The position numbers and the translations under genes were made by a program. Of a stretch of 64,000 bases of DNA, positions 10,566 to 20,210 are shown in pieces. Each line of letters starts with the position of its first letter. Within the stretch, counting starts at the first letter, position 1. The stretch comes from Marchantia polymorpha subsp. ruderalis (taxonomy: Eukaryota; Streptophyta; Marchantiopsida; Marchantiales; Marchantiaceae): NCBI GenBank assembly GCA_037833965.1, contig AP031355.1, positions 6,349,501 to 6,413,500 on the forward strand, written 5' to 3'. The notes under the pieces were generated by a model that was given only the letters and a program-made list of their open reading frames with translations, was not told where the DNA came from and ran no database searches.

Positions 10566-10574
10566 TAGCAATTA
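10566..10574 (+). promoter_or_regulatory. Probable UAG readthrough site between gag-pro and pol (element 1)
   Basis: TAG CAA TTA separates gag-pro from pol in the same frame. UAG followed by CAA-UUA is the tobamovirus-type readthrough context (CARYYA). Pol has no convincing ATG near its start, which fits readthrough. Element 2 has the same layout with TAG CAA CTA at 44671. Placement after the protease rather than before it is notable. Confidence 0.8.
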
Positions 10575-13409
10575 ACTGTGGGACTGGGAAGGAGTGAGAC
10601 GAGTCACACCGAGGGCATTGTCGACCCTAGTGACTGTCACGAAGTACAACTCAGTCCCGGCAAGCGCTTGAAGGTATCAAGCGCAGTGAGAGGAGATGAG
10701 CTAAGGAAAGTACAGGCATTCCTTAGCCATTATGTCGACGTCTTCGCATGGAAGATCGAAGACATGAAGGGGATACCTGCACGGTATGGGGAACACCGTA
10801 TCGATTTACTGGATGACTCAGTACCCATACGACAGCGCCAGTATCGCCTCAACCCAAAATACTCCTTGCTAGTTAAAGAGGAGATAGATAAGTACTTGAG
10901 CGCTGGTATTATTTACCCTGTACTCAGCAGTGAGTGGGTGTCGCCGATTGTTATCGTACCCAAGAAGTTGACGGATAAGATACGAGTGTGTCAGGATTTC
11001 CGGAAGTTGAATGCAGCAACACGCAAGGATCATCACCCGTTACCATTCACGGATGCCATTCTAGACCATGTCGCAGGACATGAATGTTATAGCTTCCTGG
11101 ATGGGTTCTCAGGTTACAATCAGGTGTCTATCCGTGAACAGGACAAGGATAAAACTACGTTCACAACCGACTGGGGAACTTACGCATACCACAAGATGCC
11201 CTTCGGTCTGTGCAACGCGCCTGCCACCTTTCAACGGATGATGACCAATATCTTTCAGGAACAACTGAGGAAGTTCCTGGAAATATTCATAGATGACTTC
11301 TGTGTCTTTGGGAAGCGGTCTGAACACCTAAGTCACTTGAAGCAGACCTTCGATAAATGTAGAGAGAGCAGTTTATCACTGCATCCCGAGAAGTGCTTTT
11401 TCTTTATGACTAGTGGGATCTTGTTGGGTCATCGGGTCTCGGCAAACGGCATTGCGGTGGACATCGAGAAGGTCAAGGTTATACTCGAGCTTGAGCCACC
11501 CACGAATCTAAGAGAGCTGCGAGCATTCCTGGGTCATGTGGGCTACTACCGAAGATTCATACACCTGTATGCAATACTGGCGGCGGACCTGACCAAGTTG
11601 TTGAAGAAGGACGAGCCTTATGCTTGGGGTGCGAACCAGCAGTCAGCATTTGAGACTCTTAAAGCGAAACTCACGACTGCTCCAGTACTAAGGAGTCCAG
11701 ACTGGAATCGACCATTCCATGTTTACGTTGACACATCTGCATTCGCCATCGGTGTAGTACTGAGTCAAAAGGATGACAACAAAAAGGACTACCCGATCTA
11801 CTTCGCGAGCCGACAGCTGTCGCTAGCAGAGCGGAAGTACACCACGACGGAGAGAGAAGCGTTGGGGATGGTGTACTCCTGTAAAAAGTTCCGTCACTAC
11901 CTAATCTGCTACGAGTTTGTGTTCCATGTGGACCACTACGCATTGCAACACCTAGTCAAGAAAGCCGACCTATCCGGTCGGATCGCCAGGTGGGTGTTGT
12001 TACTACAAGAGTTCACCTACACAGTCCAGACCAGGAAAGGGGTGCACCACGAAAATGCGGATTATTTGTCCCGATTATGGACCCAGCCGACAGAGGAGGA
12101 ATTGGTGGACGACTTTCCAGATGAAGAGTTATTTCAGTTGTCTGCAGGACATGAGTCCCGCTATGCCGACCTGTATCGATATCTGCTAACCCTCCAGTGT
12201 CCCGAAGGCATGGATTTGGAACAGCGAACTGTCTTTATTCATAAGGCAGGCCCGTACCAACTCCAGCAGGGGGTTTTGTTCAAGAAGATGGCAGATGAGC
12301 GCTTATGCAGATGCCTGGAGGAATCAGAGGTACCAAGAATAGTGAGTGCGATGCATACAGAGGAGGCGGGTGGACACTATGCCACCAGGAACACGGTCAC
12401 AAAGATTCTAAATGCGGGGTATTGGTGGCCGACCATGTTTAAGGATGTTCTCGATTACATCCGCAAGTGCGACAGTTGCCAGAGGACGGGGAGACCGACG
12501 CCTACAACACGCTGGCCCCTGACTCCCATCATGCCTCTAGCACCTTTCGAAAAGTGGGGTATTGACTTTGTAGGGCCGATACAACCAGTGACTAGAAGTA
12601 CACGAAGGCGCTACATTCTGGTAGCAACGGACTACGCCACCAAAATGGTAGAGGCCAGGGCCACCAGAAGGGATGATGCTGCCACAGTGGCAGCATTCTT
12701 GTTTGAGTCGATCATCACACGCTACGGATGTCCCTTAGAACTAGTCAGCGACCGGGGCACGCATTTTCTGAATCAGATCATCGAAGATCTGACACGGTAT
12801 TTCCACATCAAGCACCGGAAGACTACTCCATACAATCCCAAGGCAAATGGACTGACGGAGAAGTCCAATGGTCTGCTGTGTAAAATACTACTCAAGGTCA
12901 CGGTGAATCACGCTCACGACTGGGATACGAAGCTAGCAGCCGCTCTATGGGCGTACCGCACAGCTGAGAAGATCACGACCAAACAGACACCATACTTTCT
13001 GGTGTATGGGCAACACCCGATCCTCCCGATCGAATTTGAAGTACCCACCCAACGAACGTTGGATTTGCAGAGGATGGGCGCAGAGGAGAGTCAGCTCTAC
13101 AGGTTACAGGAGGTCACGCTGCTGGATGAGAGGAGACGAGACGCCGAAGATCGCACCAGAAAAATCCAGCTCCGCCGAAAGGAGAGATACGATAAAAAGA
13201 TCAAACCGGTACTACTGCAGGCGGGTGATTTGGCATTGCTCTACGACAGCAGGCATGCCAGATTCCCAGGCAAACTGCACCTAAGGTGGATGGGACCTTA
13301 CAGGGTTGTCGAAGTCTTCCCGAACGGATCCATCCAACTTGCGGACCTGGCCGGCGATTTGTTAGGCACCCGAGTGAACGGGTGGCGGTTGAAGAAATAC
13401 CACATGTGA
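10569..13409 (+). CDS. pol: Pol polyprotein: RT, RNase H, integrase (element 1)
   Basis: The frame opens directly after the gag-pro TAG and runs 946 codons without interruption. RT shows FLDGFSGYNQV, MPFGLCNAPATFQRMM and the catalytic FIDD near 11286. RNase H shows YVDTSAFAIGVVLSQ, TTEREALGMVY and HVDHYALQHL. Integrase has an N-terminal HHCC region ending KCDSCQRTG, catalytic Asp in GIDFVGP and SDRGTHF, Glu in NGLTEKSN, and a C-terminal RWMGPYRV (GPY/F) module. I see no chromodomain. The DGFSGYNQV style resembles plant Tat/Athila RTs. Pol is intact, but expression would need readthrough of a gag that is split in this copy. Confidence 0.95.
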   Translation, partial: QLTVGLGRSETSHTEGIVDPSDCHEVQLSPGKRLKVSSAVRGDELRKVQAFLSHYVDVFAWKIEDMKGIPARYGEHRIDLLDDSVPIRQRQYRLNPKYSLLVKEEIDKYLSAGIIYPVLSSEWVSPIVIVPKKLTDKIRVCQDFRKLNAATRKDHHPLPFTDAILDHVAGHECYSFLDGFSGYNQVSIREQDKDKTTFTTDWGTYAYHKMPFGLCNAPATFQRMMTNIFQEQLRKFLEIFIDDFCVFGKRSEHLSHLKQTFDKCRESSLSLHPEKCFFFMTSGILLGHRVSANGIAVDIEKVKVILELEPPTNLRELRAFLGHVGYYRRFIHLYAILAADLTKLLKKDEPYAWGANQQSAFETLKAKLTTAPVLRSPDWNRPFHVYVDTSAFAIGVVLSQKDDNKKDYPIYFASRQLSLAERKYTTTEREALGMVYSCKKFRHYLICYEFVFHVDHYALQHLVKKADLSGRIARWVLLLQEFTYTVQTRKGVHHENADYLSRLWTQPTEEELVDDFPDEELFQLSAGHESRYADLYRYLLTLQCPEGMDLEQRTVFIHKAGPYQLQQGVLFKKMADERLCRCLEESEVPRIVSAMHTEEAGGHYATRNTVTKILNAGYWWPTMFKDVLDYIRKCDSCQRTGRPTPTTRWPLTPIMPLAPFEKWGIDFVGPIQPVTRSTRRRYILVATDYATKMVEARATRRDDAATVAAFLFESIITRYGCPLELVSDRGTHFLNQIIEDLTRYFHIKHRKTTPYNPKANGLTEKSNGLLCKILLKVTVNHAHDWDTKLAAALWAYRTAEKITTKQTPYFLVYGQHPILPIEFEVPTQRTLDLQRMGAEESQLYRLQEVTLLDERRRDAEDRTRKIQLRRKERYDKKIKPVLLQAGDLALLYDSRHARFPGKLHLRWMGPYRVVEVFPNGSIQLADLAGDLLGTRVNGWRLKKYHM

Positions 13410-13433
13410 GTGTTCGCGTGGGCGCTCACAATT

Positions 13434-13446
13434 GAGGAGGGGGGCA
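13434..13446 (+). other. Polypurine tract, element 1
   Basis: GAGGAGGGGGGCA lies directly before the 3' LTR start (TGTGGTACC at 13447). It would prime plus-strand DNA synthesis. The identical tract is at 47539-47551 in element 2. Confidence 0.9.
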
Positions 13447-14043
13447 TGTGGTACCCCACTTTTGGCAATTTTGAGAAAATTAAAACATTTTTGGAAAACT
13501 GTACCCTGGCAGCATTGTAAATAGCCTTCGGTACATCAAAACAGAGTGAATCCGGAAGATCGCGGGGATTCTCGAGGGATCTTGTAGAATCTGGGATTTG
13601 GGGTGCAGCTGTAAGGACAGGCACCACCCTCCCTGCGAGCTCTGCAGTTAGGATCTCTACGGCGCAAGGCGCAAAACCCGCCTTCGGAGGTTGCGTCCGC
13701 GGCTGTAGGGAAACCCTCCATAATTAGGTCAACCCTCGGGCGCCTTGACCAAGTTAGGGTCCCGTTGGAAAGAGCTCGACGCACTGATTCCAACGAGCCC
13801 AAGAACGCTTGGAACGGATGAGGACTTAGGGAGTTATCGCTATTGGAAGAAACGGAGGCGGTCGCCTACGGCGGAAAGAGTTCGCCACCGGCGCGAATTC
13901 CGCCTACGCGGAAGGGGGAATCAAGTTTTGTCCTATGCGCGGACGAAGGCGTTCGCCTGTGCACAGGCGAAGTAGGGTTAGGGGAGGCGCGAAGTCCGCC
14001 TACGCACAGGCGCTCGCCTGTGCACAGGCGCTTCGGCGTCGGC

Positions 14044-14105
14044 GGCGCCGTACAATTTCTACCTCACAAGGCGCATTTCTAGGGCCCAAGGCGGATTTTC
14101 CGCCG
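14044..14105 (-). other. Inverted family A segment at the LTR recombination joint
   Basis: This ~62-bp stretch matches the reverse complement of the family A U3 around 4180-4245 (CTAGGGCCCAAGG here, CCTTGGGCCCTAG there). It is bounded by short GC-rich inverted motifs (GGCGG, CCGCC). It sits exactly where A sequence changes to B sequence. Confidence 0.8.
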
Positions 14106-15340
14106 AACACAAAGAATCACCTAGTCGGATGTACCAACGCCAATGTCTTCGGCGCCTTTGGCAAAAGCTCCTTTTCTGAGGTGTCTCTACTCACGCGCCT
14201 CCAGCGTATAAGGAAGCTACGCTTCCGGCGCAGACACCTCAGGAGGAGGTTTTGCTAAAGACGTCAGGAGAAGGGCCCGGACCTCTAAAGGCGTCCGACC
14301 ATGAGTGCGCCTTCGGCGAAGCGCCGCTAGCGCGGAAAGGGGAAACCTTCATAACAATCGGGATACACGGTAGATCTAGTTGGTTGAAGTCGCATTAGAA
14401 AGAGCTCGGGACGCTTGTTCTAACGAGCCCAAGAGCGTCGGAGATGGATCAGGAATGGAGAAGTTATGAGCGTCGGAAAACTCGTAGCCGGACATGCGCC
14501 GTTCGCGCTAGGGTTCACAGCCGGAAAGGATTCCCGTACGCCCTCGGCGATGCGCCTTCGGCGGAATCACGCGCTCATAGGAGGAAACCAACTCAGAGTC
14601 GGAAGCGCCTTTGGCGGCTGTTCATGGAAGGAAAGCGCCGGTCGGATGTACGCCTCCGACGTGGCGCTGACGGCCGGATGCGCTGGCATGAGTTGCGCTG
14701 GCGGATATGCGCCGGCAGCAACGGACGAGGCATAAAGGACAAAATAGGCGGTACGACTGCGCGCCGGCGTAATTCGCTCCGACTGGATGTGCGCCTCCAG
14801 CAAGGCGCCGACGGATAATGAACGCACCAGCGGCGACACGCCTCCGGTGAGGGACGGGTTAGGAAAAGACAACAGGGCCGACGTATACCCTGCAGCGGAC
14901 TCGAGTCCGGAAGGTGGCGGCGGCGGGAGAATTCAACGTTTAAGCATGCGAATGCGCGCAGTGCGGAGACGTGAATTCGCGCATGCAAAGGGCGAACCGT
15001 TAAGCCGTATAGCCGGCTGCGTACGTTGTAACCAGTAAGAACGTTGGACGTTCTTGAAATCGGAGAAGAAAAGACTGCGCTCCAGTCTCATTCTCTCATT
15101 CTTGACTTTGCGATTTCCAGTTTCCAAGATTACGCGCAAGGGCGGAGCGACCTGCAGTGAGAGTAGAGAGTGCGGAGACGAGTTGCGCAAGGATCTTGGC
15201 GGACCTTGAAAGAATTGCGAGTAGCGATCTTGAGCTCGAGCGCAGAGAGAGTGAGCAGTCAGAGCTTGAGCGGCAGACGCGCAGTGGCGATTGTGAGAGA
15301 GTGAGCGAAAGGGAGAACGTTTGTGTGTGCAGGCAACGCA

Positions 15341-17896
15341 ATGTCGAAGGTTCCCCAGCTGCGAGTGTCTCCACTCAGGGTGCCGCAGATCGGTCTACGC
15401 GCATTTCAAGATGTGCTGCTGAGGCTGAAGCTCGATTTTCTCCTATGGGGATGGAACTGGACATGTCCGGAGATGGTGCGCGAGTATCTGCAGGAGAGAC
15501 ACAAGCCTTCTCGCGGATTCCGCCCCCACCCAGAGAGATGGGACATTTGCAATTGGGCGCAGGTGTTGGGCAGGTGTGCCGGCGAGGAAGGGGATCTCCT
15601 CTTCGAGGCCGATAGCGTGAAGGTGTCCCAGGAGGAAGAAGTCTCTTACAATGAGCTCTTCAAAGTTGCCAGGCATCCCAAGAACGGTTTCCGGACACGG
15701 GATTACAAAGATCGATTGCGGAGAAATGTCGCGACTGCATTGCTGCAGATATTGCAGCCGACCAAGACCGCTTACATGCATGGTTGGCAGGTAGAGTTTG
15801 TGGAGCTAGTGTTGTCAGGAGCTCCAGTGCATTGGGCACGGCTCCTGTGGAAGGTGACGCGCCAACATGCGCAAGAAGAGAAGGGAGGGACCCTCAATCA
15901 TCTATCGCCTTACTTAATCGTGTTTTATCGGGCGATGGGATGTTTGACAAATGCTGAGAAAACACGGTTTCCGCAGCTGACCCGGACTTATCCAGGTAGA
16001 TATTCAAGGGAGGCCGAAGTAGACACGGATCCGGACGAGGAACCTGCCAGTACGCCTCCGGCTCCGGCTCCAGCAAGAGCAGCAGAAGAACGTCGAAGTG
16101 AGCGCATTCCGCGAAAGCGGAAGTGGGATGAGAGACCTGAGGACAGGCAGCAGGAAGTGCCAGCTGCGCCGACTCGTGGTCGGCCCACCCCCGAGCCTCA
16201 CAGTCGACCAAAACAGAGGGCACGCAAAATGCCAACTGGTACTGAGGAGACCAGGCGAACTCCGACCCGGCGGAATCTCACACAGGAGGAGATAATCGCT
16301 CAGATTCTAGGGAAGACGGCAGATACCTCTGCACAGAAGGCACCACGGCCTTCGGGAGGAGATGGACAGACTGACAGTCGGCCGACTGCGAGTCGGATGA
16401 CTGAAGGCCGACAAGCGGAAGGAAGGCCAACTGAACGGCGCGTTGAACCGGACAGCAGGCCGGAAGCAGAAGAGAGTTTGGCTGACGAGCCAACAATCCT
16501 CAGAGGGTCGTCTTCAGCGGAAGGCACTTCTGGGAGAACGCCACCAGCAAGCAGGCCAAGTGGAGTCAAAACGCGCAGGGTGTATCCGACTCCCAGTCGG
16601 ACAAGTACTGGTCGGCCGACTGCGAGTCGGACAACAGAGAGTCGGCCGGATTCGCCGACTGCGAGACAGATGGGGCCAACAACCAGTGTGCGGACGCCTT
16701 CGGCGGACGCACCCTCAACAAGGACACCTTCCGCGCAGATTGCGCCGGAAGGACAGGCAGCAGAAGCGGCCGGTGCAAGAGTGACAAAAGTCACTGCGGC
16801 GTCGACCCCTTCACAAACCGAAGATCGAGCCGGAACAGGGGCTCAAGCAGTGGGATCTCCCACTGCCCTGGATATTTTAGCAGGCAGTGGAGCAGCAGTC
16901 GCAGCGGAAGCTGCTGCGCGCCACAGTTCCAGGGAGTCGCCAAGGGATTCGGTGGCGACTGAAATCCTCGAGACTGAGGATGAGACGAGCTCGGAAGAGC
17001 AGGAAGCGGATTCGGTGCAGAAAACGCCAACAGGGGTGCTGTGCGAACAGATAGTTCCACTCCTGCGATATCTGGATCGCAAGACATCCAAATACGCAAG
17101 TGCTTTAAAACCGCAGTCTTATGTGGAGACTATCAGGCGAAGGACGAGGAGCAAGGTGGCAAAGTGGGCCTCTAGTTGCCAAGTATATGTAGATAGGAAC
17201 ACCGCCCTCCGACAACACCTGGCGGTCACCCAGAAGCTATACCAAGCCTTGCAGCAGCAGAGGGAGGATGCGGCGACGAAAAGTCAGGCGGATGCCGAGC
17301 TAATACGGGCAAAGATCGAGTCGGAATTGCGGGAGGAGCGGAAACAGAACCAAGTCCTAGCAGCCGAGCTTGCGCGCCAGACGCGCGCCTTAGAAGAAAG
17401 TCAAAGAGCCCGCAAGGAGGATGAGGAGTTGTTGTGCAACTTGCAATCCGAGTGCTCGGATTTGAGGGCATAACGTGCGGGATTAGAAATGCAGCTGGCA
17501 GAGGTGGAGAGCAGCTGCAGGGCGCGAGGAGAGTTGGCGGCACACATGACTCGTTGTCTAAAAGGATACGCCCATTGGGAGGTGGCAGCTCAAGAGAGGA
17601 TCACACTCAGGGAGTTCGAGCTTCGGGCGGCGGCATTGACGGAAGGTGACAGTCGGAGTCGGCGGCGAGTGGCGAGAAAGTTAGAAACCTTCTTGTCGGG
17701 TGCGCGCGACACTATGGCGCACTTGCAGTCGGAAGTCACCACAGCGCTCCGACGCCTGGGGTTACGCAGCCGGTCGGAAGACTGGCAAGGTAGAGACAGT
17801 AAGCGGAGCAGTCCGGCGCGCAGGAGGCGCAGCACCGGATCTGCTGAGTGCAGTAGAGTAGTTTGGTTTCGCGCAGATGCTGCGAGTAGTAGATAG
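15341..17896 (+). pseudogene. U3 ORF protein, family B, one nonsense mutation
   Basis: This copy of the 851-aa family B protein starts at ATG 15341 (MSKVPQLRVSPL). It has the conserved N-terminal domain (KLDFLLWGWN, RTRDYKDR, GGTLNHLSPYLI), a Ser/Thr/Pro/Arg low-complexity middle, LLRYLDRK and the coiled coil. TAA at 17471-17473 replaces CAA of the intact copies, a C to T change. The frame then continues to the normal stop at 17894-17896. Confidence 0.9.
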
Positions 17897-17929
17897 GATA
17901 GCGTAGTGCTAGTTAGGATCTTTTGAGGG

Positions 17930-17937
17930 TATAAAGT
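17930..17937 (+). promoter_or_regulatory. LTR TATA box, family B type
   Basis: TATAAAGT lies 34 bp after the U3 ORF stop and is followed by the hairpin CAAGGC, GTTTT, GCCTTG. It matches the B-type core promoter at 40830 and 51527. Confidence 0.7.
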
Positions 17938-20166
17938 AGATCAAGGCGTTTTGCCTTGGGACTCTTCCAGTTTCGGAAGTGCAGATCAGGAACTCACTTT
18001 CTTGACGTGTTTGTGCATTTTGGTCCTGGCACCACGTAGAGAAGCTGCAGCATAGCGAAGTTACCGTATGTTGTAGTTGAAGGCCTTCGGCTGAATGTTC
18101 AGAGCTAGTACCTGGTTAGAGACTTGAGTAGAGCGGATCTGCACCTGCGGGTGATTTCTGATACTAAGAGCCGGCTGCGAGTTAGATACTTGAACAGTTC
18201 CCCCTTACTCCTTCGAGTGACATATCCTGATTGTACTCCTACGGGAAGTTTCCCCTAAATGCCAATGTGAAGTTTCATTACTTCGTGTAAACCTTGGTTT
18301 GTAATTCAGGTTGTGTGTGTGTTACTGGATCGTGTTTTCAGTAAGTTCTCAGTCGGGTCTGCACTCCCTGCGTTCGGTGTGATAGTTGAGGGTGACGTCC
18401 ACGGCGTATGTAGAGGCTTCGTTCCGAAGTGGGAAGTCCAGTCCGGGTACCCCCGCTAGTTCCTGGCGGAAGGGCAGTAAAAGCCGGAGTGGGAGGCACT
18501 ACCTGCAGAACCTCTGAGTGAACTTGTGAGACACTTTCCTCCTGAAATCCGAAGCGGAGGTCCTGATCGACCTCCGAGTTGTGCTTTTTGCCAGTTTCAG
18601 GTGTGTGTGTGTGTGTGTGTTGAGTGACCACGCTGTACCGTGCATCCTCCGAGCATCCTCCGAGTTGAGATCCTCCTCCGAGTCGAGCCTCCGAGTCGAG
18701 CACTGCAGTATTTCTGGGAGTGACAGTCGCCTAGAATTCAAACTCTACAAAAGTCTGTTAAACGTGACACTTTTACTCTGTGTGTTGCCTCTGTCCCTGT
18801 GGGTTTGATCTTTTTACCACCATACTGCAGTTTTAGCCTTTGGTGGGTTATTACAGTAGTGTAGCGTGGTTCCGTGCAGGCGTGTAGCGTAGTGCAGTGT
18901 AGTTCTAGTTAGGACTTAGAAGGTATAAAATAGTTCCAGGTGTTTTGCTTGGGGTTCTTTCCCAAACTCAGAAGTGCAGATCAGGAACCCATTTCCTCTG
19001 CGTGTTTGTGTCCTTGAGTTCTGTCACCACGCACGAGGAGTTACAACTTAGCGTTCCGCATTTTGTAGCTGAAGGCCTTCGGCCGAATGTTCAGAGCTAG
19101 CACATTGGTTAGAGACTTGAGTAGTTCGGATCTACACCTGCGGGTGACTGCCGATGCTTAGAGCCAGTGACTAGTTAGATACTTGAACAGTTTCGCCCCT
19201 ACATGTAATAACCCACTAAAGGCTAAAACTGCAATATAGTGGTAGAAAGGTCGAACCCACAGGGACAGAGGAACACACAGGGTACAAAGTGTCACGTTTA
19301 ACAGACTATTGAGGAGTTTGAATTCTCAGGCGACTGTCACTCCCAGAAATACTGCAAGTGCCCACTCGGAGCGCACTCGGAGGTCGCACAGTGCAGCGTA
19401 ACACACACACACACACACCTGAAACTACAGAAATACAACCCAGAGATCCGTTAGGACCTCTACTTCAAGATTTCAGGGGGAAAGTCTCTCGCGAGCACAC
19501 TCGGCAAAGCTGCGGGCAGTGACTTCCAACTCCGGCTTTTACAACACTTCCACTAGCTTGCTGCTAGTGTAGGAAACCCGGTTTGGACTGCCTACTTCGG
19601 ATCGAAGTCACTCCTACGCGGTGAACAACACTCTCAACTCACAAAACGCGCAGAGAACACAGGTCCGCACTGAAGGACTCACTGTGAAACATTCCAGTAA
19701 CACAACAACAGTCTATTGAAGAGTTTGAATTCTCAGGCACTTGTCATTCCCAGAAATACTACAGGGGTTACCCTCAAGGCACCTGCTGCAGCGTAACCTG
19801 AATTTACAACCAAGGCTTACACGAAGTAGCAAAACTTCACTTTGGCATTCAGGGGAAAAATCCCAAGGGAGTACAATCAGAAAGAAACACTCGAAGGTGT
19901 AGGGGCGAAACTGTTCAAGTATCTAACTAGTCACTGGCTCTGAGCATCGGCAGTCACCCGCAGGTGCAGATCCGAACTACTCAAGTCTCTAACCAATGGA
20001 CTAGCTCTGAACATTCGGCCGAAGGCCTTCAGCTACAAAATGCGGAACGCTAAGTTGTAACTCCTCGTGCGTGGTGACAGAACTCAAGGACACAAACACG
20101 CAAAGGAAATGGGTTCCTGATCTATACTTCTGATGGGAAAGAACCCCAGGCAAAACGCCTGGAACT

Positions 20167-20174
20167 ATTTTATA
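20167..20174 (-). promoter_or_regulatory. LTR TATA box (reverse)
   Basis: ATTTTATA on the + strand is the reverse of the A-type TATA box, 36 bp beyond the U3 ORF stop. It would drive leftward transcription into element 1 sequence. Confidence 0.65.
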
Positions 20175-20210
20175 CCTTCTAAGTCCTACCTAGCACTACA
20201 CTGCACTACG

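Larger units (their letters stand above)
2323..10568 (+). pseudogene. gag-pro: Gag-protease ORF of element 1, split by a solo LTR
   Basis: The reading frame runs 2323-3581 and resumes at 8996-10568; the 5409-bp solo LTR plus one 5-bp duplication sits between. Apart from that insertion I see no stop or frameshift. Domains in order are a basic N terminus, a Ty3-type Gag core around SWYNHE with DWYVTGL, a Ser/Glu/Lys-rich linker, a first CCHC knuckle before the break (CTTCGAVGHANIEC), two more after it (CYNCGEVGHFSPQC and CSNCKKIGHTAPEC), and a retropepsin with DSGSG near 10059 and LLGRPWLY near 10275. The start is the ATG at 2323, matched by the same context in element 2. The ORF ends in TAG at 10566, a probable readthrough stop before pol. 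Confidence 0.92.
1..18855 (+). mobile_element. Element 1: Ty3/gypsy LTR retrotransposon, family A, 5' end outside the window
   Basis: The order is partial 5' LTR (1-2236), primer-binding site (2259-2276), gag-pro (from 2323), UAG, pol (to 13409), polypurine tract (13434-13446) and 3' LTR (13447-18855). Retropepsin, RT, RNase H and integrase follow the Ty3/gypsy order. A solo LTR of the same family sits inside gag (3582-8990). The 3' LTR is an A/B chimera, so the two LTRs do not match over most of their length. The 5' target-site flank is outside the window, so the insertion cannot be checked for a duplication. At its right end it abuts a truncated family A LTR, which suggests that it inserted into an older copy. 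Confidence 0.93.
13447..18855 (+). repeat. Chimeric A/B 3' LTR of element 1
   Basis: The first ~600 bp (13447 to about 14043) match family A U3. From about 14109 to the end the sequence matches family B (compare 36979-41752), including the B-type U3 ORF, B-type TATA region and the TTTGGTGGGTTATTACA end. Between the two parts lies an inverted A segment (14044-14105). The 5' LTR of the same element is family A in the R and U5 regions, so this LTR was not simply copied from it. Confidence 0.9.

Noticed and set aside
13447..18855. Two separate LTRs side by side instead of one chimera
   Set aside because: There is one TG start and one CA end, no target duplication at the A/B change, and the PPT leads directly into the A part.
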